Positions 1-7,948 are shown, numbered from the stretch's first letter. The stretch is 16,703 nt of DNA from Dokdonella_A sp040002595 (GCA_040002595.1 JBDUED010000037.1:1-16703), one strand, 5' to 3'. Notes: generated from the letters alone by a model not told the origin. Numbers and translations: made by a program.

Positions 1-1290
1 AGTGTTGAAGCGGTCGCGCGGCAAGTACACCAGACACGAATAAAAACGGCCGTACTTGTCGCGGCGCACGAACAGGCGCGTGCGCGGACGTTCGCGCAAA
101 GCGAGGATGCCGATCGCGGTTGAGGACAATTCCTCGTCGCTGCATTGAAACAATTCATCGCGCGGCAGCAGCTCGAGAACATGGCGCAAGGCCTTGCCCG
201 AATGCGATTCGCGACGCAGGCCCGACCGCTGCATCACGGCCTCGACCTTGCGCCGCACCAGCGGCACGTCTTGCGGTCGAGCCATGTACGCATTTGTCGT
301 GAACAAGCCGAGAAAACGTTCCTCGGCAATTGGCACGCCGGCCGCGTCGAAGCTCAGCACCCCGATGTAATCCATGTAACCTGGCCGATGCACGCCGGCG
401 CGTGCATTGGTCTTGGTCAGGATGATCGCGTCCATGGATCCTGACTGCGGCAGGTTCTTGGCCACCAGGCTGCGCAGCGAACGCGGTGCTATCGATCGTT
501 CCAGGCCGCGCAGGATGCCGAGACCGGAACCCTCGACCGCTTGCAGCACCTCGTCGCTGCCGCTTTTTACGACGCGATACTCGCGGCAACCAAGAAACGT
601 GAAATTGTCGTCGGCCGCCCAGCGCAGAAAATCCTGCGCCTCGGCAATGCCGGCGGCGTCCACAGGCATCGGTCGACGCGCGAGATCGTCGGCCAGCGTC
701 AACATGCGCTCGCGCATCTCCTTCCAGTCGACCACGCTGGCGCGTACGTCGTCGAGCGCGGTGAGAATTGTTTGGGTGAGACGTTGCAGTTTTCCCGCAT
801 CGGCGACGCGTTCGACCTCGAAATGCATGATCGATTCCGGTGCGCCGATGAGGCTTGCCGTGGTATCGATACCCGTCAGGCGGCCTTGGGGGTCGCGTGC
901 GATGCGCAACACCGGATGGATGACCGCGTGAACTTCCAGCCCTTCCTGGGCGATGGCCATACCCACGGAATCGACGAGGAAGGGCATGTCGTCGGTAACC
1001 ACCTGCACCAGCGTGCGCGTGGAACTGAAGCCATCGTGCACAAAATCCGGATTGAACACCCTGACCTTGGCGCTGCCCGGCTCGCGCTCATGCACGAAGG
1101 CCGCCACGCCCCTCACCACAGCGCTCCATGCAGCGGCATCGCGAACCGCAAGTTCCTCGGCGGTGACATGACGCAGAAATTCGCTCGCAAGCACCAGCGC
1201 GTCGTGTAATTGGGTGGCGCGGAGCTCGCTCGACAGATGGGCGAGAATTGGATCGACGAGCGTGCCGGACACGGCGCCTTGAGCGGTCAT
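1..1290 (-). CDS. gdhB: NAD-specific glutamate dehydrogenase, N-terminal part (cut by window edge)
   Basis: Large NAD-dependent glutamate dehydrogenase (GDH180-like class, called gdhB in Pseudomonas aeruginosa), which oxidatively deaminates glutamate to 2-oxoglutarate and ammonia in the cytoplasm. The frame is open without a stop from ATG at 1290 to the window edge, giving 430 codons of a protein that is usually about 1,600 residues. Only the N-terminal regulatory ACT-like region is present; the catalytic domain lies outside. Recognisable family blocks are TDDMPFLVDSVG near residues 99-110, NFTFLGCREY near 229-238, and the end, LFVRRDKYGRFYSCLVYLPR. The ATG at 1290 is chosen because the conserved-looking protein begins there, but no good Shine-Dalgarno precedes it and the frame stays open further upstream, so the exact start is uncertain. 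The gene is divergent from the efflux operon. The identification is firm; the symbol is by analogy. Confidence 0.9.
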   Translation of the reverse strand, partial: MTAQGAVSGTLVDPILAHLSSELRATQLHDALVLASEFLRHVTAEELAVRDAAAWSAVVRGVAAFVHEREPGSAKVRVFNPDFVHDGFSSTRTLVQVVTDDMPFLVDSVGMAIAQEGLEVHAVIHPVLRIARDPQGRLTGIDTTASLIGAPESIMHFEVERVADAGKLQRLTQTILTALDDVRASVVDWKEMRERMLTLADDLARRPMPVDAAGIAEAQDFLRWAADDNFTFLGCREYRVVKSGSDEVLQAVEGSGLGILRGLERSIAPRSLRSLVAKNLPQSGSMDAIILTKTNARAGVHRPGYMDYIGVLSFDAAGVPIAEERFLGLFTTNAYMARPQDVPLVRRKVEAVMQRSGLRRESHSGKALRHVLELLPRDELFQCSDEELSSTAIGILALRERPRTRLFVRRDKYGRFYSCLVYLPRDRFNT

Positions 1291-1700
1291 GTGGAGGTCC
1301 GAAGGAAGAAAATAGCGATGCGCAAAGGATACGCCCCGGGGTCCGTGGAATCCATACACTGGGCCGAGCGTACGCTGAAAACGCAGGTTTCTCGGCCGCC
1401 TGACGCATGGGGAGTTGCGCGCACAGTGGGCGCGCGAACTTGCCTCTCCATTTTTCAGTCTCGCAGCAGAGGCCGTGATGCGCACTTTCCGACAGGCGAC
1501 CCGGATGCCCGCGTCTGTGTTGAAACGCCTTGCGGCCCGTTTTGTAATGTCGCCTTTGGAACGCGTTTGAAGATTCCGGCAAATAATCCGCACGGAAAAC
1601 TTTTGCGTTGAACCAGGCATTTTGCACGCTGGTTCCTTGCGCGCACACCGCGCCTTGGTGCGCGATGCATTTGCATTTTGCGACAATGGCAGTTCAGCGG

Positions 1701-1729
1701 ATGACAATTTCTATACCGACCGGTATAGT
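1701..1729 (+). promoter_or_regulatory. Sigma-70-type promoter of the RND efflux operon
   Basis: A -35 element ATGACA (1701-1706; five of six consensus bases) and a -10 element TATAGT (1724-1729; five of six) are separated by exactly 17 bp. Transcription would start near 1736, leaving a leader of about 138 nt before the adaptor start. The palindrome at 1711-1728 fills the spacer and most of the -10 box, so a bound repressor would block RNA polymerase directly. The match is seen in the sequence; activity is inferred. Confidence 0.7.
1711..1728. promoter_or_regulatory. Palindromic operator, TetR-family type
   Basis: CTATACCGACCGGTATAG is an inverted repeat with two perfect 8-bp arms (CTATACCG and CGGTATAG) around a 2-bp centre. 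Compact palindromes with CCG...CGG half-sites are typical of TetR/AcrR-family repressors such as those controlling RND pumps, and the site lies across the spacer and -10 of the efflux promoter. No TetR gene lies in the window, so the regulator must be encoded elsewhere. The operator role is inferred from symmetry and position. Confidence 0.65.
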
Positions 1730-1858
1730 CACGCCGCTTGCGAGCCCACACAGACCACGCGTCCAGTAGTTGCTGGGGCTGGGGTGGACCTGCTCCATAC
1801 GGCGCATCCGTGCGGCGACATCGATAGCCGCCTTCCGTTCAAGACATCGCCGAACAAA

Positions 1859-1865
1859 AAGGAAG
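1859..1865 (+). promoter_or_regulatory. Ribosome binding site of the RND adaptor gene
   Basis: AAGGAAG lies 8 nt before ATG 1874. With the lipoprotein signal that starts at this ATG, it settles the start against the much longer open frame beginning at 1622. Confidence 0.75.
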
Positions 1866-1873
1866 ATTCCACG

Positions 1874-3082
1874 ATGATGGGGCACAACGCATTGATCCGC
1901 CTGTTCGGTTTCGTGCTGTTCGCAATGGTCGCAGGTGGCTGCGGAAAATCGACGTCACCGCCGCCGCAGATGCCGCCACCCGAAGTGGGTGTGGTAATCG
2001 CTCACGCCACCGCGGTGCCGCTCGTGCAGGAACTGGTTGGCCGACTTTCGGCCGTGCGCAGCGCCGATGTGCGCGCGCGCGTCGCAGGCGTCCTGCAGAA
2101 GCGGGTCTACACCGAAGGCAGTGACGTTAAGCAAGGCCAGGTCATGTTCAAGATCGATCCTGCACCGCTGCAGGCGACCTTGAATGCGCAAATGGCGAAC
2201 CTCGCCGCCGCACAAGCGACCTACACCAACAATCATATCGCGGCCGAGCGTGCACGGTCGGTTGGTACCAAAGGCTTCATTTCCAAAGCGGATGTCGATA
2301 CCGCCAACGCCGCAGAGCGCACTGCGGCAGCTACGGTCAAGCAGGCACAGGCAAACGTGGAATCGGCAAAGATCAATCTGGGCTATGCCGACGTGACCGC
2401 ACCCATCGCCGGACGCGCCGGCCAGCAGCAGGTGACCGAAGGTGCGTTGGTCGGCCAGGGCGATGCGACCTTGCTGACCACGATCGACCAGATCGACTCG
2501 CTATACATCAACTTCAGCCAGGCAGTCGGCACGCTCGATGCGGAGCGTCAGGGCGCTGCGAACGGCCACGTACAATTGTTCGACCAGGACAAGGCCAAGG
2601 TGGAATTGCTGCTCCCCGATGGCAGCACGTACGCGCACGCCGGCAGCCTCGACTTTTCGGCCACCCGCGTGGATCCCACGACGGGCGCGGTCACGCTGCG
2701 CGGCGTGGTGCCCAATCCCGACCACGCCCTGCTACCCGGCATGTATGTGACCGTTCGTTTGACCCGCGGCGAGCTGACGCATGCATGGCTGGTGTCGCAA
2801 CTTGCGGTTCAGCGCGACAGCCAGGGCGCATTCGTGTTCGTGGTTGGCCCGGATGACAAGGTGGTGCAAAAGTGGATCAAGGCCGACTCGCTGCGTGGCG
2901 AAAACTGGATCGTGATGGATGGGCTGGCTGACGGTGACCAGATCGTCGTCTCGGGCGTACAGAAGGTAAAACCCGGTGAATCGGCGAAGCCTACTCCGTG
3001 GAAGGGCGGTGCACAGGACGCTGCGGGAAACTCAGGTGCGCCCGGCGCAGCGACCACGCCCGCTCCGCCGAAAGCGAAGTAA
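1874..3082 (+). CDS. RND efflux periplasmic adaptor lipoprotein (AcrA/MexA family)
   Basis: Membrane fusion protein that links an inner-membrane RND pump to an outer-membrane channel. It is 402 residues long, usual for AcrA/MexA. The N-terminus is a lipoprotein signal: a hydrophobic stretch at about residues 10-20 ending in a VAGGC lipobox, with Cys23 as the expected lipidated residue. The first half of the lipoyl domain lies near residues 60-95, an alanine-rich alpha-hairpin near 96-165, and the second lipoyl half near 166-205 (LGYADVTAPIAGRAG). A beta-barrel and a membrane-proximal domain follow, and the tail after about residue 380 is rich in Pro, Ala and Gly. It lies 12 bp upstream of the pump gene, certainly in the same operon. 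The operator-overlapped promoter at 1701-1729 probably controls both. Substrate cannot be told from sequence. Confidence 0.95.
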   Translation: MMGHNALIRLFGFVLFAMVAGGCGKSTSPPPQMPPPEVGVVIAHATAVPLVQELVGRLSAVRSADVRARVAGVLQKRVYTEGSDVKQGQVMFKIDPAPLQATLNAQMANLAAAQATYTNNHIAAERARSVGTKGFISKADVDTANAAERTAAATVKQAQANVESAKINLGYADVTAPIAGRAGQQQVTEGALVGQGDATLLTTIDQIDSLYINFSQAVGTLDAERQGAANGHVQLFDQDKAKVELLLPDGSTYAHAGSLDFSATRVDPTTGAVTLRGVVPNPDHALLPGMYVTVRLTRGELTHAWLVSQLAVQRDSQGAFVFVVGPDDKVVQKWIKADSLRGENWIVMDGLADGDQIVVSGVQKVKPGESAKPTPWKGGAQDAAGNSGAPGAATTPAPPKAK

Positions 3083-3094
3083 CCGGACCCCGAC

Positions 3095-6000
3095 ATGCCT
3101 AATTTCTTCATCGATCGGCCGATCTTCGCCTGGGTCGTCGCTATCCTGATCACGTTGGGAGGCGCGATTGCGATCCGCGGTCTTGGCGTTGAATCGTATC
3201 CGGCGATTGCCCCACCGCAGGTCGTGGTCAGCGCGTTTTACCAGGGCGCCGACGCGGCGACCGTCGAGAAGACCGTGACCCAGGTCATCGAGCAACAGCT
3301 TAACGGCATCGATCACCTCGTATCCTTCAGTTCATCGTCGAGCGGCAACGGCAGTTCCTCGGTCAGTTTGACCTTCGCCCCGGGCACCGACCCCGACACC
3401 GCCCAGGTGCAGACGCAGAACAAGGTCGCCCTTGCTACCCCGCGGTTGCCCGCCGAAGTCGCCCAGCAGGGTGTCATCGTCTCCAAGGTCAATGCCGGTT
3501 TCCTGATGGTCGGCATGCTCAAGTCCGACGACGGGCGACTTGATTCGGCTGCGCTGAACAACCTGCTCGCCTCGCGCGTTCTGGATCAGATCCAGCGCGT
3601 CCCGGGCGTTGGCAGCGCGACCCAGTTCGGTTCCGAATATGCGATGCGGATCTGGCTCAATCCGGACAAGCTGCATGGCTACAACCTCTCCGCTGCGCAG
3701 ACGCTCAATGCCGTGCGCGGGCAGAACGTGCAGATTGCCGCAGGATCTCTCGGCGCAGCACCAGCGACCAAGGACAACGCCTTCACCGCGACGGTAACCG
3801 CCGAAAGCCGGTTCTCGTCGGCAGAGCAGTTCGAGAATATCGAGTTGCGCACAAACAGCGATGGTACGACGGTGCGCCTGAAGGACGTCGCTCGCGTCGA
3901 GCTTGGCCCTTACACCTACGGCCACAATGTGAGCTACAACAACCAGCCAGTCGCCGGTTTCGCCGTGCAACTGAGCTCCGGCGCGAATGCGCTCGGCGTC
4001 GCCCAAGCCGTAAAGGCCAAGCTGACCGAAATGCAGCCCAGCTTCCCGCAGGGCGTCTCATGGTTTGTGCCGTACGACACCAGTGACTTCATCACGCTGT
4101 CGGTCGAAGAAGTTGTGAAGACACTGATCGAGGCGATCGTTCTGGTGTTCCTGGTGATGCTGATATTTCTGCAGAACCTGCGCGCGACGGTGATCGCCGT
4201 ACTGGTGATTCCGGTTGCGCTGATGGGCGGCTTTCTCGGCATGTGGGCGGTCGGTTTCACGATCAACCAGCTCAGTCTTTTTGGCATGGTTCTCGCGATC
4301 GGCATCGTTGTCGACGATGCGATCGTCGTGATCGAGAACGTCGAACGCATCATGACCGAGGAAGGGCTCTCGCCGAAGGACGCGACGCGCAAGGCGATGG
4401 GCCAGATAAGCGGTGCGGTGGTCGCAATCGCAGTCGTGCTGATGGCCGTGTTCATCCCGAGCGCGATGCAAGCGGGCAGCGTTGGCGAGATCTACCGGCA
4501 ATTCGTGCTGACGATCGCAATCTCCACCGGTTTTTCCGCGTTCCTTGCGCTCGCCTTCACGCCTGCGTTGTGCGCGACGCTGCTCAAGCCTGTGCACGAA
4601 GAGCACAAGAACATCGTGTTCCGCAAGTTCAACGACGTATTCACCTGGGCGCAAAGCACCTATACCAGCCACATCCGCAGTGCAATTCGCCACGCACCGC
4701 GGTGGATGATTGCGTTCCTGATCGTATCGGTATTCTGCGGATTCATGTTCGTGCGCCTGCCCGGAAGTTTCCTGCCTGAGGAAGACCAGGGCTACGCCCT
4801 CGGAATCATCCAGCTTCCGGCCGGCGCGTCACTCGACCGTACCGAAGCGGTCATGAAGCAGCTCACCGACATCGCACGCAAGAATCCGGCGGTCGATGGC
4901 GTGGTCGCGGTTTCCGGATTCAGCTTCGTCGGTCAAGGCGAGAACGTCGGCCTCGCGTTTTTCCGTTTGAAGAAATGGAAGGACCGGTCGATTGGAGCCA
5001 AAGACGTTATCCAGCAACTCAATGGCGCGATGTTCATGGGCATCAAGGATGCGCAGGCATTCGTCGTGAACCTGCCGACCGTGCAGGGCCTCGGTCAGTT
5101 CGGCGGCTTCGACATGTACCTGCAGGACCGTGGTGGCGCCGGCCATGAGGCGCTTGTGAACGCGCAGAACATCCTGCTCGGCAAGGCCGCGCAGGAAAAG
5201 AACGTGTTGACCGGCGTGCGCCCGAACGGCCTGCCCGATACGCCGCAGCTTTCCATGCACGTGGACCGCGTGCAGGCGCAATCGATGGGGCTGTCACTGA
5301 ACGACGTCTACACGGCTATCCAGTTGATGCTTGCGCCAGTCTATGCAAACGATTTCTTTTACCAAGGACGCGTGCTGCGCGTGAACATGCAGGCTGACGC
5401 ACCGTTCCGCATGAATCCCGACGCACTGAACCACTTTTATGTTCCGAGTTCAAAAGCCACATCGGCCAGCGCTGTGTCGGCCCCGATGATCCCGCTATCC
5501 AATATCGTGAAGACTCAATGGACGATGGGTTCGCCGAGCCTGGTGCGCTACAACGGTTATTCGGCGATCGAAATCGTCGGCTCACCTGTTCCCGGGAAGA
5601 GTTCCGGCGAAGCGATGACCGCCATGCAGGACATCATCAACAAGGACCTGCCGAAGGGCTTCGGTTACGACTGGGCCGGCCAGTCACTGCAGGAAATCAT
5701 CTCCGGCAACCAGGCGCCGATGCTGTTCGCACTTTCGATCCTGGTCGTGTTCCTGTGCCTCGCCGCACTTTACGAGAGTTGGTCGATTCCCATCGCCGTA
5801 CTGCTGGTCGTGCCGCTCGGCGTGCTCGGTGCGGTGCTGGCGACCTGGGGGCGCGGTCTCACCAACGATGTGTACTTCAAGATCGGATTGATCACGATCA
5901 TCGGCCTGGCTGCGAAAAACGCGATCCTGATCGTCGAGTTTGCGGTGGCCGAACAGCGAGCCGGCCGCAATCTCGCCATCGCCGTCGTCGATGCGGCGCG

Positions 6001-6250
6001 CCTGCGCCTGCGCCCAATCCTGATGACCTCGTTCGCGTTCATCCTCGGTGTGTTCCCGCTCGCGATCTCTACCGGTGCCGGCGCCAATGCGCGCCATGCG
6101 ATTGGCACCGGCGTGATCGGCGGAATGATCTTTGCGACCTTCCTCGGCGTGCTGCTGATCCCGGTGTTCTACGTGATCATCCGGCGCATGCTCGGCGACA
6201 AGCTCGACGCGCCCGAGATAAGCGCGCCTACCGCTTCGCCGCACGACTGA
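3095..6250 (+). CDS. RND multidrug efflux pump, inner-membrane transporter (AcrB/MexB-like, HAE1 family)
   Basis: Proton-driven trimeric pump that captures hydrophobic or amphiphilic compounds in the periplasm and inner membrane and passes them to an outer-membrane channel. The protein has 1,051 residues, the normal AcrB size, and starts with the typical MPNFFIDRPIFAWV. The proton-relay residues are present: Asp407 and Asp408 in GIVVDDAIVVIENVER (same numbering as AcrB) and Lys941 in GLAAKNAILIVEFA (AcrB Lys940). SFLPEEDQG is the usual block at the start of the second periplasmic half. Twelve membrane segments in two repeats are expected from the family, and each half has a large periplasmic loop. 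No frameshift is seen. The gene follows the adaptor by 12 bp with only a weak ribosome site. No outer-membrane factor follows, so a TolC/OprM-type partner must come from another locus. Confidence 0.97.
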   Translation: MPNFFIDRPIFAWVVAILITLGGAIAIRGLGVESYPAIAPPQVVVSAFYQGADAATVEKTVTQVIEQQLNGIDHLVSFSSSSSGNGSSSVSLTFAPGTDPDTAQVQTQNKVALATPRLPAEVAQQGVIVSKVNAGFLMVGMLKSDDGRLDSAALNNLLASRVLDQIQRVPGVGSATQFGSEYAMRIWLNPDKLHGYNLSAAQTLNAVRGQNVQIAAGSLGAAPATKDNAFTATVTAESRFSSAEQFENIELRTNSDGTTVRLKDVARVELGPYTYGHNVSYNNQPVAGFAVQLSSGANALGVAQAVKAKLTEMQPSFPQGVSWFVPYDTSDFITLSVEEVVKTLIEAIVLVFLVMLIFLQNLRATVIAVLVIPVALMGGFLGMWAVGFTINQLSLFGMVLAIGIVVDDAIVVIENVERIMTEEGLSPKDATRKAMGQISGAVVAIAVVLMAVFIPSAMQAGSVGEIYRQFVLTIAISTGFSAFLALAFTPALCATLLKPVHEEHKNIVFRKFNDVFTWAQSTYTSHIRSAIRHAPRWMIAFLIVSVFCGFMFVRLPGSFLPEEDQGYALGIIQLPAGASLDRTEAVMKQLTDIARKNPAVDGVVAVSGFSFVGQGENVGLAFFRLKKWKDRSIGAKDVIQQLNGAMFMGIKDAQAFVVNLPTVQGLGQFGGFDMYLQDRGGAGHEALVNAQNILLGKAAQEKNVLTGVRPNGLPDTPQLSMHVDRVQAQSMGLSLNDVYTAIQLMLAPVYANDFFYQGRVLRVNMQADAPFRMNPDALNHFYVPSSKATSASAVSAPMIPLSNIVKTQWTMGSPSLVRYNGYSAIEIVGSPVPGKSSGEAMTAMQDIINKDLPKGFGYDWAGQSLQEIISGNQAPMLFALSILVVFLCLAALYESWSIPIAVLLVVPLGVLGAVLATWGRGLTNDVYFKIGLITIIGLAAKNAILIVEFAVAEQRAGRNLAIAVVDAARLRLRPILMTSFAFILGVFPLAISTGAGANARHAIGTGVIGGMIFATFLGVLLIPVFYVIIRRMLGDKLDAPEISAPTASPHD

Positions 6251-6320
6251 AAACGCGAACGCAGGACGGATCTCTGGTACGCCGCCGCCATCTGAAGAGA
6301 GCGCATTCAGCGGCAAACCC

Positions 6321-6326
6321 TACAAT
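6321..6326 (+). promoter_or_regulatory. -10-like box immediately before the lytic transglycosylase
   Basis: TACAAT ends 7 nt before ATG 6334, so transcription from it would begin at or next to the start codon and give a leaderless or nearly leaderless mRNA. No convincing -35 element is visible at the right distance. A GGGG just before the ATG (6330-6333) is too close to act as a normal Shine-Dalgarno. Confidence 0.4.
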
Positions 6327-6333
6327 TGTGGGG

Positions 6334-7122
6334 ATGAACCGATTGCCGCTGTTCGCATCGCTGATGTTGGCGACCATGACGTTGGCGCCGGCCGCTTACA
6401 GCCGCACGGTCTACCGCTGCCTGCGCGATGGCACAGTCAGTCTGGCGACGGCGCCTGAGTTCGGATCCAGGTGCACCGCCAAACAGCTCGACGACAATGC
6501 TGCGGCGCTGCCAAATCTGTGGGGTTCGATGGGCGTGTTCCATGGCACGCTCTACCAGCGTAATCAAGACGGCAAGACCATCTACAGCACGCGCAACCTG
6601 CCCGGCTCGACCAGGGTGCTCGCGTTCACGGTTGCGACACCGGTCAGCTCCCCGGCACATCCCGGACTTGGCAAAATCGGTGTGCCGCGTCTGCGTGAAT
6701 TCAAACGCGAGTTCAAGGCGGCTGCAAAAAAAACCGGCGTCGACGAAGCCTGGTTGCGCGCGATTGCGCATGCTGAAAGCGCATACGATGCCAACGCCGT
6801 TTCGACGAAAGGCGCCAAAGGCATCATGCAGTTGATGCCGGAAGTGATCGGCGACTATGGCGTCACGGATCCGTTTTCGGCCGCGCAATCCATCATGGCT
6901 GGCGCACGCCTTCTCAAAGCGCTTGGCACGCTATACGAAGGGGATCTCATGCGGGTCGCCGCGGCCTACAACGCCGGTTCCGGTGCGGTCGCGCAATACG
7001 CCGGTGTGCCGCCGTATGTCGAGACGCAGGAATACGTCGCGAAGGTGCAGGCGCTGTACGCGCGTTACCGCAAGGCGATGGGACTCGCACCGGTGCCCTC
7101 GCAACTGGAACCAGCGCAGTGA
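6334..7122 (+). CDS. Secreted lytic murein transglycosylase (SLT family) with an N-terminal Cys-containing module
   Basis: Peptidoglycan-cleaving enzyme of the soluble lytic transglycosylase (SLT, lysozyme-like) family, acting in the periplasm. The protein has 262 residues. Residues 1-23 form a signal peptide (MNRLPLFASLMLATMTLAPA then AYS). Residues 24-50 hold a short module with Cys29 and Cys47 (VYRCLRDGTVSLATAPEFG then SRC) resembling a DUF4124-like start, followed by a linker region to about residue 110. The catalytic domain covers about 118-245, with Glu148 in AHAESAYDANAVS as the expected catalytic acid, then GAKGIMQLMP and AAYNAGSGAV, all SLT hallmarks. ATG 6334 is chosen because the signal peptide starts there; the frame is open far upstream, but only as a shadow of the pump gene. 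An eight-adenine run at 6726-6733 lies in the coding sequence without breaking it. Probably its own transcription unit. Confidence 0.9.
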   Translation: MNRLPLFASLMLATMTLAPAAYSRTVYRCLRDGTVSLATAPEFGSRCTAKQLDDNAAALPNLWGSMGVFHGTLYQRNQDGKTIYSTRNLPGSTRVLAFTVATPVSSPAHPGLGKIGVPRLREFKREFKAAAKKTGVDEAWLRAIAHAESAYDANAVSTKGAKGIMQLMPEVIGDYGVTDPFSAAQSIMAGARLLKALGTLYEGDLMRVAAAYNAGSGAVAQYAGVPPYVETQEYVAKVQALYARYRKAMGLAPVPSQLEPAQ

Positions 7123-7160
7123 GGAGGATCCCCGACATCATTGCGTGCGGCGCGACCCGT

Positions 7161-7166
7161 TAGAAT
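7161..7166 (+). promoter_or_regulatory. -10-like box before the methyltransferase gene
   Basis: TAGAAT matches the sigma-70 -10 consensus in five of six positions and lies 26 nt before ATG 7193, giving a leader of about 20 nt. No clear -35 is seen, and no Shine-Dalgarno is apparent before the ATG. The 70-bp gap after the preceding gene is otherwise empty. Confidence 0.35.
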
Positions 7167-7192
7167 TGCGGTTTGTCCACCGGCCTGCCGCC

Positions 7193-7948
7193 ATGAGCGC
7201 GATCGAACAACGCATCCTCGACAAGACCTGGTTTTACCGCTTCACCCTGCCGAGCGGAAACGTGACATCGACCTATGATGATGGCGCACTCGACGCAATC
7301 CACGAAACACGACTGGCAATGTTGCAGGAGGTTATCGACAGGCGCTTCGGCGGATCGCTTGGCGGACAAACCGCCATCGATATCGCCTGTCACCAGGGGT
7401 GGTTCGCGACCAAACTTGCGCAATGGAATGCCGATGATGTGCTCGCCATCGATGCGCGCTCCGAACACGTTGCTGACACCACCCTGATCCGCGACGCGCT
7501 GAATCTTTCGAAGCTGCGGGTCGAGCAATCCGACGTGCATGCGCTGCAACCGGAAAAGCTCGGCCATTTTGATCTGGTGCTGATGCTCGGCCTGATCTAT
7601 CACCTTGAAAATCCAGTCGGTGCATTGCGCCAGGCATATGCGCTAACGCGCAACGCTTGCGTCGTGGAGACGCAGATCGTGCCCGGCATGAGCGGCATGG
7701 TCGACTACGGCAGCTATCGCTTCGTGCGTCCGCTGAAGGGTTCGTTCGGCATCATCGACGAAACCGACGATACTCACGGTCCCGAAGCCAGCACGACCGG
7801 CATCTGCCTGGTGCCGAGTCTGGAAGCGCTGTTATGGATCATGCGCAAGATCGGCTTCGCGCGCGTCGAGGTGATCGCGCCGCCTGCCGATGCATACGAA
7901 CAGTTGCTGCATGGCAAACGCGTGATGGTGGTCGGCTACATCGATTGA
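7193..7948 (+). CDS. Class I SAM-dependent methyltransferase of unknown substrate
   Basis: A 251-residue cytoplasmic methyltransferase with a Rossmann-type SAM-binding fold. Motif I is AIDIACHQGWFATKLA, with Asp63 at its start and an unusual CHQG loop (residues 66-69) where most families have GxGxG. Asp87 in VLAIDARSEHV ends beta-strand 2 and should bind the SAM ribose. Motif IV is FDLVLMLGLIYHLENP, with Asp127. The IYHLENP block recalls methyltransferases acting on small molecules, sugars or tRNA wobble uridines (DUF1698/CmoB-like), but there is no specific match I can name. The start at 7193 is where the conserved-looking protein begins; the frame upstream is a shadow of the transglycosylase gene. 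Neighbours do not point to a pathway. Methyltransferase identity is secure, substrate unknown. Confidence 0.85.
   Translation: MSAIEQRILDKTWFYRFTLPSGNVTSTYDDGALDAIHETRLAMLQEVIDRRFGGSLGGQTAIDIACHQGWFATKLAQWNADDVLAIDARSEHVADTTLIRDALNLSKLRVEQSDVHALQPEKLGHFDLVLMLGLIYHLENPVGALRQAYALTRNACVVETQIVPGMSGMVDYGSYRFVRPLKGSFGIIDETDDTHGPEASTTGICLVPSLEALLWIMRKIGFARVEVIAPPADAYEQLLHGKRVMVVGYID

Larger units (their letters stand above)
1291..1873. other. Intergenic region between gdhB and the RND efflux operon
   Basis: This 583-bp stretch separates two divergent transcription units. It contains the promoter and palindromic operator of the efflux operon (1701-1729), a perfect 7-bp inverted repeat at 1610-1616/1629-1635 (GAACCAG/CTGGTTC), and a small plus-strand reading frame at 1318-1611 with a Shine-Dalgarno-like AAGGAAG at 1302-1308 that I do not accept as a gene. 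The adaptor reading frame remains open upstream to 1622, but that part does not look like protein. I could not locate a convincing promoter for the glutamate dehydrogenase on the minus strand. About 140 nt of leader lie between the predicted efflux promoter and the adaptor start. Confidence 0.6.

Noticed and set aside
1622..1873. Upstream extension of the adaptor reading frame by 84 codons
   Set aside because: The ribosome site and lipoprotein signal start at 1874, and the extension would run through the promoter and operator.
5518..6333. Upstream extension of the transglycosylase frame
   Set aside because: It overlaps the pump gene in another frame and puts the signal peptide in the middle of the protein; the signal peptide at 6334 marks the start.
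6857..7192. Upstream extension of the methyltransferase frame
   Set aside because: It is an Arg-rich shadow of the transglycosylase gene; the family-like sequence begins at 7193.
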